Assembly (NCBI GenBank): GCA_016125085.1
Contig: WGMM01000002.1
Location: 62,001-126,000 of the forward strand
Length of the DNA: 64,000 nucleotides
DNA from: a bacterium
GTDB taxonomy: Bacteria > Planctomycetota > Planctomycetia > Isosphaerales > Isosphaeraceae
Direction: 5' to 3'
Positions 16,591 through 25,984 of the stretch are shown one piece after another. Every line of letters starts with the position of its first letter. Positions within the stretch are counted from its first letter, which is position 1. Below the pieces are notes generated by a model. It did not search any database, had not been told where the DNA came from, and saw nothing but the letters and a program-made list of their open reading frames with translations. Made by a program: the position numbers and the translations under genes.

Positions 16591-17844
16591 TTATGACGCA
16601 TCCGCCGGAACCGGGAAGCTCTTGAGCATCTCGGCGACGGCGGCCGCAACCTTGGCCAGGTGCGCATCGTCGTCCGGGGCCTTGAGCGCTTCGATGATGT
16701 AACCGGCAACCTGGCGAATGGCCGATTCGTCCATGCCACGGGTCGTGAGTGCGGCTGTGCCCATGCGGATGCCGGAGGGATCCATGGGCTTACGCTGATC
16801 GAACGGGATCAGGTTCTTGTTGACGGTCACGCCGGCTTTGCCCAGAGCGGCTTCGGCGGTTTTGCCCGTCAGGCCCCGGCTTGTCATGTCGATGAGGATC
16901 AGGTGATTGTCGGTACCGCCGGAAATCAGGCGGAAACCGGCCTTCATCAGTTCATCGCCCAGTGTCTTCGCGTTGGCCACGACCTGAGCGGCATATTGGG
17001 CGAAGTCGGGGCGAAGCGCTTCGCCGAAGCACACGGCCTTGCCGGCGATGACATGCTCGAGCGGGCCACCCTGAAGGCCCGGGAAGACGGCCATGTCGAT
17101 CTTCTTCTGCCATTCGGACTTACAGAGCACGATACCGCCGCGCGGGCCACGCAGGGTCTTGTGCGTCGTGGTCGTGACGAAGTCGCTGACCGGCACCGGG
17201 TTCGGATGCACACCGCCAGCGACCAGCCCGGCGATGTGGGCCATGTCCACGAAGAGCATTGCACCGACTTCGCGGGCGATTTCGGCGAAGCGGTCGAAGT
17301 CGATCTTCCGGGGATAGGCACTCGCCCCGGCCAGAATCATCTTCGGCTTGTGCTGGCGGGCCAGTTCGGCAAGCCCGTCATAATCGAGCTGCTCAGTTTC
17401 GCGGCTCAGGCCATAAGGCACGATATTGTACCAGCGGCCGGAAAAGTTCAGCTTCATGCCGTGAGTCAGGTGGCCGCCCTGGGCCAGGTCCATGGCCATC
17501 ACGGTATCGCCGATCTCCAGAGCGGCGTAGTAAACGGCCTGATTGGCCGTGGCTCCGGAGTGGGGCTGCACGTTGGCGTGCTCGGCGCCGAAGAGCTTTT
17601 TGGCCCGGTCGATGGCAAGCTGTTCGGACGAATCGACGTGCTGGCAGCCGCCGTAATAGCGTTTGCCGGGCAGGCCTTCGGCGTATTTGTTGGTGAGAAC
17701 GGAGCCGACGGCCTCCATGATGGCGCGGCTGGTGTAATTTTCCGATGCGATCAGTTCCAGCTCGTCACGCTGGCGATGTTCTTCCGCACGAATGGCGGCA
17801 TAGACTTCGGGATCCTGACGGCGAAGGATTTCCAGGTCGGACAT
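16591..17844 (-). CDS. glyA: Serine hydroxymethyltransferase
   Basis: Interconverts serine and tetrahydrofolate with glycine and 5,10-methylene-THF (PLP enzyme, cytosolic). The product has 417 residues from the ATG at 17844 ('[14 protein letters not shown]'), the usual family length. In-frame sequence upstream is not conserved and is Arg-rich. Signatures are '[19 protein letters not shown]', '[18 protein letters not shown]', the PLP-lysine motif '[13 protein letters not shown]', and '[10 protein letters not shown]' near the C-terminus. It stands alone on the minus strand, followed by a strong stem-loop. Confidence 0.98.
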   Translation of the reverse strand: MSDLEILRRQDPEVYAAIRAEEHRQRDELELIASENYTSRAIMEAVGSVLTNKYAEGLPGKRYYGGCQHVDSSEQLAIDRAKKLFGAEHANVQPHSGATANQAVYYAALEIGDTVMAMDLAQGGHLTHGMKLNFSGRWYNIVPYGLSRETEQLDYDGLAELARQHKPKMILAGASAYPRKIDFDRFAEIAREVGAMLFVDMAHIAGLVAGGVHPNPVPVSDFVTTTTHKTLRGPRGGIVLCKSEWQKKIDMAVFPGLQGGPLEHVIAGKAVCFGEALRPDFAQYAAQVVANAKTLGDELMKAGFRLISGGTDNHLILIDMTSRGLTGKTAEAALGKAGVTVNKNLIPFDQRKPMDPSGIRMGTAALTTRGMDESAIRQVAGYIIEALKAPDDDAHLAKVAAAVAEMLKSFPVPADAS

Positions 17845-17937
17845 GGGGGCTCGTTCTCGATAGGTCGATGGACGGTCGGACACCCGGGCGATGCGTCCGC
17901 CGCGCGGTTGTTTGCGAACGGTCATTTTAGCAAGAAA

Positions 17938-18558
17938 TCAGGCGGGTTTCACCCACCGGACGACATAATCCCACTGCAGCGTCCGTGCCGGCAAGGGCGT
18001 TTCGGAGGCCGCCGGATCATTCTGTGCAGGCGTCACCTGGAGCCTGAGCGCGGATCGCCCGGCTTCGGCGAGCGCCAGCCGCGAATTTTCCGCGGCTTCG
18101 ATGCGCAGGACCACGTCCGAATCCGGCACGGCGATTTCCACGCAGTTCGTGTCAGCCGCGCGAATCTGAACAGGTACCGCGAATAAAGTGTATGTCGACC
18201 CGAGCCTTATCGGCGCAGGTTGACGAACGCGTGCCGCGATGCCGAAACGCAGCTCATCCGGCCGGTCGAAGCGATGTTCGATCACGGCGGAAAAATGGAC
18301 TTTCGCCCATTGGCCCACGAGCATAAGCCGCAGGCTGGCGGCGTCCTTTTCGACATGCGACTCCTGAAACACGGGGCTGGTCGGGCCAAGCCCCTGTTCC
18401 GCAGGATCGAGATCGACGGATCTGAGCAGGTCGCCGGACGTGATCGGAACCAGCACATGGGCCAGCCGATCCTGGAGTTCGACGATCCTGAAAACCGCCT
18501 GAGGCAGAACGATCGTGTCCGGCCTCAGGGCACTTTCCGGCTCGGGCGCTTCCGACAC
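17938..18558 (-). CDS. Conserved-looking hypothetical protein coupled to prfB
   Basis: The product has 206 residues starting at a GTG (18558), five bases after the prfB stop, so translational coupling is likely. It appears to be soluble, mostly beta-strand, with no signal peptide or membrane segment. Phrases such as 'IEHRFDRPDELRFGIAARV' and 'RALQWDYVVRWVKPA'-like C-terminal strands suggest a beta-sandwich, but I cannot name a family. The coding bias matches the genome. Confidence 0.7.
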   Translation of the reverse strand: MSEAPEPESALRPDTIVLPQAVFRIVELQDRLAHVLVPITSGDLLRSVDLDPAEQGLGPTSPVFQESHVEKDAASLRLMLVGQWAKVHFSAVIEHRFDRPDELRFGIAARVRQPAPIRLGSTYTLFAVPVQIRAADTNCVEIAVPDSDVVLRIEAAENSRLALAEAGRSALRLQVTPAQNDPAASETPLPARTLQWDYVVRWVKPA

Positions 18559-18563
18559 TCCGG

Positions 18564-19692
18564 TTACGCGCCTTTCTTCACGGCGTCATCGCCCTTCGAA
18601 AGGCGGGTACGCAGCAGAGAATTGATAAATTCGTCGATGCGGCCGTCGAGGACGGCCTGGGGATTGCCCGATTCGCAGCCGGTACGCAAATCCTTCACGA
18701 GCTGATAAGGCTGAAGGACATAGTTGCGGATCTGGCTGCCGAACGAGATTTCGCCCTTTTCGTCGTAAGCCTTGGCGTATTCAGCCTCTCGCTTCATTTC
18801 TTCCATTCGGATCATCTTGGCCTTCAGGAGCTGAAGGGCCAGGGCGTCGTTCTTGTGCTGCGAACGTTCACTGCGGCTTTCCGCGGCGATTCCGGTGGGA
18901 AGGTGCGTGTAGCGGACGCCTGACTCAGTCTTGTTCTGGTGCTGACCGCCAGGGCCGCCGCAACGGAACACGTCGCGCTTGAGTTCGTCGTCACGCAGCT
19001 CGATGTCGATCTTGTCGTCGATCTCGGGCAACACGTCGACCGAGGCGAACGAAGTCTGCCGTTTGTCGGCCGAACCGAACGGGCTGATCCGGACCAGCCG
19101 GTGCACGCCCGACTCGCCCTTCAGGTATCCGTAGGCATTTTCGCCCCGGATCGCGATCGTGACCGTCTGAATCCCGGCGACATCGCCCGGCTCACGGTCG
19201 ATCAGTTCGAGCTTGTACCGGTGCGACTCGGCCCACATCGTGTACATGCGATAGAGCATATCGGCCCAGTCGCAGGCTTCGGTGCCGCCAGCGCCGGGGT
19301 GGATCGTCACGAAGGCGTTGCAGTGGTCGTTCGGGCCGTTGAGCATGCTCTGCAGCTCAAAAGCTTCGAAGGCCTTTTCGCCTTCGGTCACACTGTAACG
19401 GATGTCGTCGTCGAGCGAGCCGTCAGCCGCCTCGATCGCCAGTTCCATCATCGCCTGAAGATCTTCCGCCGTCTGGCTCAGCCCTTCGAAGGGCTTCAGC
19501 ACGGAGTTGAGCGTCTTGATCTCGTCGATCGTCGTTTTCGCGGCGTCCTGATCGTTCCAGAAGTCGGCCTGACCCATGCGGTCTTCCAACTCCTTGCGTC
19601 GTTCAATTTTGTCGCCGAGGTCAAAGAGAGTCTCGGAGATTGACGATCTTGTCGATCAGAGTCCGAGCCTCGCGCTTAAGTTCATCGTTCAT
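18564..19692 (-). CDS. prfB: Peptide chain release factor 2, with programmed +1 frameshift
   Basis: RF2 releases nascent chains at UGA and UAA. The first 23 codons (from the ATG at 19692) end in CTT-TGA-C. A +1 shift at 19626-19620 (reading CTT, skipping T, then GAC) joins them to the long frame ending at 18564, giving about 375 residues. The GGQ motif ('GGPGGQHQNKTESG') and the domain around 'HPGAGGTEACDW' are intact. The in-frame UGA is the classic RF2 autoregulatory site: low RF2 favours the shift. Unlike the textbook case, I see no strong internal Shine-Dalgarno sequence directly before CTT. The gene is divergent from gluQ. Confidence 0.97.
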
Positions 19693-19830
19693 ATTCGGGC
19701 AACGTCTCTCACTTCAAGAGCAGTCGAACCGGCACCGCCGGAATGGAGGTGCGCGCAGTTGACCTTATGCCACTTACTACGCTTATTTATAGCGGAAAGT
19801 TCATGTCACCGCCAGTCAGGAAGGCCCGGA

Positions 19831-20832
19831 ATGTCCGAAGCCTCGGTTCCCGACCGCTCATCGCCCGACACAATGCGATCGCCCGTCGTCGCCCGGCTCG
19901 CGCCTTCGCCCACCGGCGGGCTGCACCTGGGCAATGCCCGCACGTTCCTGCTCGCCTGGCTGCTGGCACGCCGAAGCGGCGGCCGGATCGTGTTCCGCAT
20001 GGAAGATCTCGACGCCGGCCGGGCCCGGGCCGATGCCGCCGAAGCCGCGATCGCCGACCTGCGCTGGCTCGGCCTGGACTGGGACGAAGGACCCGACGTC
20101 GGCGGCCCCCACTGGCCTTACGTTCAATCGGCTCGCACGGAGATTTATCGAAATGCGCTGGAACGTCTGATCGCCACCGGCCTCGTCTACCCGTGCACCT
20201 GCACGCGTGCCGAAGTCGCCCGCATGGCTTCGGCGCCTCACGCCGAGGACGAACCGCCTGCCTATCCCGGAACGTGTGCATGGCGATCGGCCGACGATGC
20301 ACGCAGGCTGACGGAGCAAGGCACACCCTTCGCCTGGCGGTTCCGTGCTCGGGGCCGGCGCGTCGCATGGACGGACGTTTTCTTCGGCCCTCAATGCCAC
20401 GAAATGGACCGCATCGGCGGCGATTTCATCGTGGCGCGCAGCGGCGACGTATTTTCATATCAACTTGCCGTCGTCGTGGACGATGGCCTGATGGGCGTCA
20501 ATCAGGTCGTGCGAGGGCGAGATCTCATTGACAGCACGCCGCGGCAAATCCTGATTCAGGAAGCCCTCGGGCTCGTCAGGCCGGAATATCGACACGTCGG
20601 CCTGGTGCTTGACCGGGACGGCAAGCGGCTGGCCAAGCGGGATCTGGCGGTCAAGATCGGCCAGATGCGGACGTCCGGGATTCGGCCTGAAGCGATCGCG
20701 GGCGTTCTGGCCCGATCACTCGGAGTCGAAATCGATTCGGCCACCCCGGAGCGTCTGATCGAAGCGAAGTGGCCGATCGATGCGGCAAATTTGACGCGGG
20801 ACCGGACGATCGATCCCGCGGAATTCGTTTGA
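19831..20832 (+). CDS. gluQ: Glutamyl-Q tRNA(Asp) synthetase
   Basis: GluQRS activates glutamate and attaches it to queuosine of tRNA-Asp. The product has 333 residues, short for a GluRS because the anticodon-binding domain is missing, which defines this paralogue. Motifs: HIGH-like 'APSPTGGLHLGNART', a zinc region with 'CTCTR' and 'YPGTC', and a KMSKS-like 'GKRLAKRD'. The start at 19831 is preceded by AGGAAGG; about 85 upstream in-frame codons are not conserved and overlap the prfB leader. The neighbouring divergent prfB makes this a translation-related pair. Confidence 0.96.
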   Translation: MSEASVPDRSSPDTMRSPVVARLAPSPTGGLHLGNARTFLLAWLLARRSGGRIVFRMEDLDAGRARADAAEAAIADLRWLGLDWDEGPDVGGPHWPYVQSARTEIYRNALERLIATGLVYPCTCTRAEVARMASAPHAEDEPPAYPGTCAWRSADDARRLTEQGTPFAWRFRARGRRVAWTDVFFGPQCHEMDRIGGDFIVARSGDVFSYQLAVVVDDGLMGVNQVVRGRDLIDSTPRQILIQEALGLVRPEYRHVGLVLDRDGKRLAKRDLAVKIGQMRTSGIRPEAIAGVLARSLGVEIDSATPERLIEAKWPIDAANLTRDRTIDPAEFV

Positions 20833-20843
20833 CATCGGACGAA

Positions 20844-21851
20844 TCAATACGCGTCGGCGGAGATAACCTCGCCGCCGTTGGCCGTGCCCAGGGCCCTCCA
20901 GGTGAAGATGTTGATCGTATTCTTGATGAATTTCACCGAACCGTCGCAGAACGCCATGTTCACGCCGCCGGGATGCTTCGACCGCCAGGCGTAGGTGGGC
21001 GGAAAAGCCGTTGTGGCGGCCATACAGGGCGGATTTTTGACCGTGAGATCGCAGTAGCCGGCCGAATTCTGAACGTCGGGCAGCGGCGAATTGGGCGCCA
21101 GATAAGCGCTGCTGCTCACGGCATCGCCCCACCAGGTGAAACCACGCAGATCTCGCCCCTGCCCTTTGATCACTTCACCTGCCAGCAGCGTGTTCGAAGT
21201 ACCGTCTGTGAGGTTGCCGAAGCCGTAGCACATGCCACGTGACGGGTAGAAGCTCTGGGATTTGTCCGAGTCGGAGAACGGAGCACCCGCCCAGGGGGCG
21301 TTCGTGTATCGGCCGACGGCATAGCCGCCAGGGACGGTGCCGAGATCCTGATAAATGTCGCCCTGACCGAAATTGACGGTGTAATTGTGCCAGGTGACAC
21401 CGTTATAAAGGGATGTGTTCGAAGGCTTCTGGTCATCCGACGGGCATAGCAGCGAATTGACCAGCGACCGGGTCACGGTCAGGTTGAAGACGCTGCCGTA
21501 GCGGATGCCGTTAGCCGGTCCGTTTCCGCCGCCGGAAGTCGTTCCGGGGGCCCAATAGCGGCCGTAGTGGTTATAGCTGTTCGAAAGTGCCGTCTGCTCA
21601 AGATAGGGCAGAACGAAGGTCTGAAACGTCCCGAATACGGCTGTGCGGTGGCCGGGAGGGAAGACGGAATTGGCGTCCGCATAGTTATGGCATGCCAGCG
21701 CAAGCTGCTTGAGATTGTTGACGCACTGGGCGCGGCGGGCGGCTTCGCGGGCCGACTGAACAGCCGGCAGAAGCAGTGAGATCAGGACGGCGATGATAGC
21801 GATGACGACGAGCAGTTCGATCAGCGTGAATGCGTGACGGCGGTGAGTCAT
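20844..21851 (-). CDS. DUF1559 pseudopilin-like protein
   Basis: The product has 335 residues. The type IV pilin-like leader 'RRHAFTLIELLVVIAIIAV' sits at the very N-terminus, with the F-T-L-I-E cleavage motif followed by a hydrophobic helix and 'REAARRAQCVNNLKQLALA', which are diagnostic of the planctomycete DUF1559 family. The C-terminus has the usual 'FCDGSVKFIKNTIN' phrase. Members are probably processed by a prepilin peptidase. They are present in dozens of copies per genome and their role is unknown. GGGAGA precedes the ATG at 21851. The small lipoprotein gene upstream on the same strand is a common partner. Confidence 0.96.
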   Translation of the reverse strand: MTHRRHAFTLIELLVVIAIIAVLISLLLPAVQSAREAARRAQCVNNLKQLALACHNYADANSVFPPGHRTAVFGTFQTFVLPYLEQTALSNSYNHYGRYWAPGTTSGGGNGPANGIRYGSVFNLTVTRSLVNSLLCPSDDQKPSNTSLYNGVTWHNYTVNFGQGDIYQDLGTVPGGYAVGRYTNAPWAGAPFSDSDKSQSFYPSRGMCYGFGNLTDGTSNTLLAGEVIKGQGRDLRGFTWWGDAVSSSAYLAPNSPLPDVQNSAGYCDLTVKNPPCMAATTAFPPTYAWRSKHPGGVNMAFCDGSVKFIKNTINIFTWRALGTANGGEVISADAY

Positions 21852-21982
21852 GTTGGAGAATCTCCCATCGATAGAGTGCGGATCGGTCGCGAAACGATGG
21901 AGCCCGAAGAGCGGCCGTACCGGAGAAACGGCACCGGCGAAGTTCGATTCGAGAACCAGACCGGGCATTAAGGCCCGGCGAT

Positions 21983-22420
21983 TCACTTGGAAGTCAGGGG
22001 AAAGTCAATGGTGTTGGTCGCGCCGGCTTTGACTTCGGCGGTCAGAGTGGTTTTGGCGTTGTATTTCGCCGGAAGCAATTCCTTGTCGTGTTTCGGGCCC
22101 GTGCCGGGCATACCATCGGACCCTTCCGGCGGGGCCTGTTCGCCCCCGGAGGCCGTGATTTGAACGGAATAGGTCCCGGGAATCGGTCCGATATCGCGCG
22201 GGATCGAATACGATCCGCCAGTGATTGTGGCCCCCGTCGCGATCGCGTCCTTGGCGTTGGCGGCGGGGAAGAACTGGATTTGCCCTTCTTTCAGCGGTGC
22301 TCCGTCGAACGTCACGGTTCCGGAAACCGGCTGCCTGTCCAGACCGTCGCCCCCGCCGCAACCGGCGATCACAACGATCAGGCAGGCCATCGAATGAACG
22401 GACGATAAGCGCAGGCGCAT
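21983..22420 (-). CDS. Small lipoprotein, carboxypeptidase-regulatory/transthyretin-like fold
   Basis: The product has 145 residues. A signal peptide with a lipobox ('VVIAGCGGG', Cys near residue 21) is followed by one beta-sandwich domain: 'VSGTVTFDGAPLKEGQIQF', 'GGSYSIPRDIGPIPGTY'. This is the typical planctomycete small lipoprotein encoded next to DUF1559 genes, as here. Its function is unknown. GAGGGGG stands ahead of the ATG at 22420. It is probably co-transcribed with the DUF1559 gene 130 bp downstream. Confidence 0.9.
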   Translation of the reverse strand: MRLRLSSVHSMACLIVVIAGCGGGDGLDRQPVSGTVTFDGAPLKEGQIQFFPAANAKDAIATGATITGGSYSIPRDIGPIPGTYSVQITASGGEQAPPEGSDGMPGTGPKHDKELLPAKYNAKTTLTAEVKAGATNTIDFPLTSK

Positions 22421-22876
22421 ATATACCCCCTCTTCGTGGGAGACGAAAACAAGTCCAACGGCACCGCAACGGGTGACGACTCGATCGAAATGTCCGATTT
22501 TGCGATCACTCGCTAAGACGTCTTCGGATGCGATTCTGCGAAACGCATCAGGGGCCGGATCGATCAGGGTAAAACATGTCGATCCCATCGGCCAGTTATG
22601 ACGAAAGCGGTCGAAGAAGGCGACTCCTCGCCAGATTCGACAACTTTCCATTGAATCGTCCTAGAGCCCGAAATGCGTGTCAAGAGTGCAATGTTCAACT
22701 TTTCCGAAAAATCCGGGATGAGCCTGAACCACATTTCGCAGTTGCACAATTCGGACATCGGGGTTCATGAATTCTTCGTATTCGCGATTCGGCCTGATGA
22801 CCTCCGGCGTCCATTTCAGGTATCTTGAAGCGGTCGAAGGCATCGATCTCCCCCGAACGAGACGCGACGGAAGCAC
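22421..22876. other. Divergent intergenic region (lipoprotein / prs)
   Basis: About 450 bp between divergent genes. A possible minus-strand promoter lies at 22655-22683. I see no clear promoter for prs, no RNA gene and no conserved riboswitch. Confidence 0.5.
22655..22683 (-). promoter_or_regulatory. Possible promoter for the lipoprotein/DUF1559 pair
   Basis: On the minus strand a perfect TTGACA (22683-22678) is followed after 17 bp by GACGAT (22660-22655). The -10 is poor. The implied leader is long, about 230 nt. Confidence 0.35.
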
Positions 22877-23875
22877 ATGGACCAATCACTGATCTGTTCC
22901 GCGAAAGAATCGGATCCGTACGGCGAGCTGAAGATCTTCGCCGGCAGCGGCAGTCACAGGCTGGCCGACGCCATCTGCCGCAAGATCGGCGTGCCGCTGG
23001 CCCGCAGCGAAACCAAGATCTTCAGCGAAGGCAACATTTTCGTCCGCGTTCTCGAAAACGTGCGGGGACGCGACGTTTTCATCGTTCAGGGCACGGACAA
23101 ACCGGTCAACGACAACCTCGTCGAACTCTGCTTCTGGATCGACGCCCTCAAGCGGGCCAGCGCCTCGCAGGTCACCGCCGTCATCCCCTACTTCAGCTAT
23201 GCCAAAGGCGACAAGAAGGACGAACCCCGGGTTTCGATCCGGGCCCGCGTCGTCGCTGACATGGTCGAGGCCGCCGGGGCGGACCGCGTGCTCACGATGG
23301 ACCTGCACAGCCCGCAGATCCAGGGATTTTTCAAGGTTCCCGTCGATCATCTGTATGCCATGCCGGTGCTGGTCGACGAATTCAAGCGCCGGAACATTCC
23401 GAACCTGGTCGTCGCTTCGCCAGACGTCGGCTTCGGCAAGCAGGCGTATCGATACGCCGAGATGTTCCGCTGCCCGGTCGTCATCGGCAACAAGACCCGC
23501 ACCGATCACACCGAAAACGCCGAGTTGCTCGATATCATCGGCGACGTGGACGGCCGCAACGTGCTTATCGTGGACGACTTTACGATCTCGGGCGGGACGC
23601 TCATCGAAATGGCCAAAGCCTGCAAATTGAGAGGCGCCAACGACGTCTACTCATGCGTTTCGCATGCCGTATTCTCTCAGAACGCGGCGGCCAAGATCGC
23701 CGCGAGCCCGATCAAGGAGATCGTCGTCACCGACACGATCTTCCACGCCCAGGAAAATCTGCCGCGCAACTGCCGCGTGATCAGCGTCGCGAGCCTGTTC
23801 GCAAAGGCGATCCTGTCGATCCACCGCCGCGAATCGGTGAGCAGGCTCTTCGAGTCAGAAGAATCGCTCTTCTGA
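22877..23875 (+). CDS. prs: Ribose-phosphate pyrophosphokinase
   Basis: Makes PRPP from ribose-5-phosphate and ATP for nucleotide, His and Trp synthesis. The product has 332 residues, close to family length. Signatures: 'IFAGSGSHRLADAICRKIG', 'FIVQGTDKPVNDNLVELC', the metal/ATP loop with 'VLTMDLHSPQIQGFF', and the PRPP-binding loop 'VLIVDDFTISGGT'. The last loop differs slightly from the common DD-x-x-D/S-T-G-G-T form, having Phe-Thr after the two Asp residues. It ends 25 bp from the convergent amidohydrolase gene. A weak GGAAG precedes the ATG. Confidence 0.95.
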   Translation: MDQSLICSAKESDPYGELKIFAGSGSHRLADAICRKIGVPLARSETKIFSEGNIFVRVLENVRGRDVFIVQGTDKPVNDNLVELCFWIDALKRASASQVTAVIPYFSYAKGDKKDEPRVSIRARVVADMVEAAGADRVLTMDLHSPQIQGFFKVPVDHLYAMPVLVDEFKRRNIPNLVVASPDVGFGKQAYRYAEMFRCPVVIGNKTRTDHTENAELLDIIGDVDGRNVLIVDDFTISGGTLIEMAKACKLRGANDVYSCVSHAVFSQNAAAKIAASPIKEIVVTDTIFHAQENLPRNCRVISVASLFAKAILSIHRRESVSRLFESEESLF

Positions 23876-23900
23876 TTTCCGCAAAACCGTCATCCTGAAG

Positions 23901-24854
23901 TCAGCCCTGCTGCAGGCGATAGACCTTCACGGCATTGTCGTGAAAGAGCTTGCGCCTGTCTTCCGCCGATCTTGGCGCGGCGATCTCGCGCAAGGTCGTC
24001 ACCCAGGTCGCATAGGTGCCACCCAGCAGGCACACGGGCCAGTCGCCGCCGAACACGACACGATCCGGCCCGAACGAATCCCAGATGTGGTTTACGAACG
24101 GGGCGAGCTGGTCCTTGACCGGCTTGCCGGGATCGATTCCGGCGATAACGCCCGAGATTTTCCCGGTGACGTTCGGCAGCGCCGCCAGTTTGCGGATGTC
24201 GTCCATCCACTGCTTCGAGGGCCGCTCACGCACGTTCGGATTGCCGCAGTGGTCGAGGATGAATTTCGTCTCAGGGCACTTTTCCACAAGCTTCACGCCG
24301 TCAGCGAGTTCGGGCGATCGCATGCACAGGTCGAAGCTCAGGCCCCGGCGGCCCAGCTCACGAATGCCACGCACGAAGTCTTCGGACAGGCAATAGCCGG
24401 CGGGAGTCGTCGAAGCGTGCAGAACCTGGCGAAGCCCCTTGATATGCTGATCGTCGCGGAACTGGTCGAGGTATTTTCCGAACCCCGCCGAAGCCGGGCG
24501 GCCGGAGATCACGGCGGCTTTCGTCAGCCCCTTGCCCGAAGCGGCGAGGGATGAGACGAATTTCGCTTCGTCTGTCTGCTGTTCCGGCACGACGTCTACT
24601 TCCATGTAAACGGCGGCGGCGACGCCCAGGCCAGCGGTGGCCTTGTCGTAATCCTCAAGCAGGAAATTACGGTCGAGCACAGAGCCGGGGCTGATCCAGG
24701 CCAGCCGGAAGCGGGAACGATCCCAGAGGTGCTGATGGGTATCGACGATCGGCGGATGATCCTGCGATTCGGCGGCCGACGACAGCGGATTCCATGCGGC
24801 GACAGCAGCCACGGCGGACGATTTCAGCAGGGTGCGGCGATCGATCCGGTGCAT
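23901..24854 (-). CDS. Exported amidohydrolase-2 family protein
   Basis: The product has 317 residues from the ATG at 24854 (GGGAGA upstream). The Tat-like leader is 'RIDRRTLLKSSAVAAVAAW'. The TIM-barrel amidohydrolase features are 'PIVDTHQHLWD' (metal His pair), 'KFILDHCGNPNV' (strand-5/6 His) and 'RVVFGGDWPV' (final Asp). It belongs to the lactone/dicarboxylate hydrolase-like branch (amidohydrolase 2). The natural substrate cannot be told from sequence. It is the last gene of the co-directional run that includes the sigma factor and kinase, 26 bp after the small Cys-rich protein, so it may be part of that transcript. Confidence 0.93.
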   Translation of the reverse strand: MHRIDRRTLLKSSAVAAVAAWNPLSSAAESQDHPPIVDTHQHLWDRSRFRLAWISPGSVLDRNFLLEDYDKATAGLGVAAAVYMEVDVVPEQQTDEAKFVSSLAASGKGLTKAAVISGRPASAGFGKYLDQFRDDQHIKGLRQVLHASTTPAGYCLSEDFVRGIRELGRRGLSFDLCMRSPELADGVKLVEKCPETKFILDHCGNPNVRERPSKQWMDDIRKLAALPNVTGKISGVIAGIDPGKPVKDQLAPFVNHIWDSFGPDRVVFGGDWPVCLLGGTYATWVTTLREIAAPRSAEDRRKLFHDNAVKVYRLQQG

Positions 24855-24879
24855 CGGCGGAATTCTCCCAGGCGATTCG

Positions 24880-25290
24880 TTATCTTTCGTTCGGGCGTGA
24901 CCAGCCTGCGGCCCGGGCCGAGCGGTCGGCCAGTTCGGCGGCATCCGCGGTGGATGCCCCCCGTTTTTGCAGATCGCTGACATTCGCCCGGCAGAAGGGG
25001 CATTCGATGAGTTCGAGGTGGAACTTAAGATAACTCGACAGTTCGGTGTCGAGCAATCCGGCAAGGTACTTCGACCACTGCGTGCGTGTCGGGCAAGTGA
25101 GACGTCCCGCGACCCAGGCCATACCGATACTGTGTACGGCGGAAGGCGAGGGCTCGCGGCGCAGCCTTTCGAGGAGCCTGTTCAGGGCAGGTTCCTCACG
25201 CAGCCGTTTTTCGATCCAGGCCATGCGCTGGGGGTCGAGGGCCTCTTCGAGATAAAGCCCGAGCCACTGCTCGTCGCCAAGTTCTGTCAT
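24880..25290 (-). CDS. Small Cys-containing protein, possible anti-sigma factor
   Basis: The product has 136 residues and lies 33 bp downstream of the ECF sigma gene on the same strand. There is no membrane helix. The C-terminal third contains 'LTCPTRTQWSKYLAGLL', 'YLKFHLELIECPFCRANV', an H-x3-E-C-x2-C arrangement reminiscent of zinc-binding anti-sigma domains (HxxxCxxC), preceded by another Cys. Position and motif suggest control of the adjacent sigma factor. The assignment is an inference: the spacing is not the exact ZAS pattern and the protein lacks the usual transmembrane sensor part. Confidence 0.7.
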   Translation of the reverse strand: MTELGDEQWLGLYLEEALDPQRMAWIEKRLREEPALNRLLERLRREPSPSAVHSIGMAWVAGRLTCPTRTQWSKYLAGLLDTELSSYLKFHLELIECPFCRANVSDLQKRGASTADAAELADRSARAAGWSRPNER

Positions 25291-25323
25291 GGTTCGTTCC
25301 GAAAGGTTCGCAAACCCGGGGCA

Positions 25324-25944
25324 TTACGCGCCGGGAAACGCGGAGCGGCTGAGGGCCTTGTTCTTGAGACGGGCCAGGGCCTGGAACTTGAGCCCGGCGA
25401 CGGCCGTTTCGGTCATGCCCAGGGTTTTCGCGATTTCCTTGTTCGCCCAGTTCTTGACGAAGATCAGCTCAAGGCAGCGGACGCGCTGAAAGTCGCCCTT
25501 GCCGAGCCATTCGCCGATCATTTCGCCAAGAGTGCGCTTGAGCCATTCGTGCTCGGCTTCGCGGCGTTCCTGGCTGTGCAGAAGGCTGGAGACCTGCCGC
25601 ATGTCGTCGGGCAGGTCGTTCCAGGCATCGCCGCCGGAGTCGGATGAGGCCATCTGTTCCGTACGATTCCGGCCCATGCGGCGGAACTGATCGATCAGCT
25701 TATGGGAAGCGATCGTGAAAAGATAGGCTTCGAGATCCTGATCTTCCTGGAAATTCGGCAGACTCAGCATGAAGCCGACGAACGTTTCCTGAACGAGATC
25801 CTCGCAGGTAGCCCGGTCTCGAATCCGGGCGGCCACGAAAGCCATGAGCCGCCCCTGGTATTTCTGAACGATCGTGCGCCAGGCGTCCGAATCACCGGAA
25901 CGGATTTGACGAATCAGCAGAAGGTCGGATTGTGAGATGGCCAT
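25324..25944 (-). CDS. ECF-type RNA polymerase sigma factor
   Basis: The product has 206 residues from the ATG at 25944. Region 2 shows 'LLIRQIRSGDSDAWRTIV' and 'ATCEDLVQETFVGFMLSL', with the -10-recognition helix 'LEAYLFTIASHKLIDQFRR'. Region 4 shows 'CLELIFVKNWANKEIAKTL' and 'GMTETAVAGLKFQALARLK'. Sigma-3 is absent, as in ECF factors. ECF groups linked to Ser/Thr kinases are a recognised planctomycete peculiarity, and a kinase gene lies two genes upstream. An alternative upstream start would add 16 residues. Confidence 0.93.
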   Translation of the reverse strand: MAISQSDLLLIRQIRSGDSDAWRTIVQKYQGRLMAFVAARIRDRATCEDLVQETFVGFMLSLPNFQEDQDLEAYLFTIASHKLIDQFRRMGRNRTEQMASSDSGGDAWNDLPDDMRQVSSLLHSQERREAEHEWLKRTLGEMIGEWLGKGDFQRVRCLELIFVKNWANKEIAKTLGMTETAVAGLKFQALARLKNKALSRSAFPGA

Positions 25945-25984
25945 CAGGAAGAACGCTTTCGCAACGGAAACGGTGCCCTGCCGT

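Noticed and set aside
16660..18186. Plus-strand open frame of 508 residues
   Set aside because: Antisense to glyA and the gene at 17938, both better supported; no domain resemblance.
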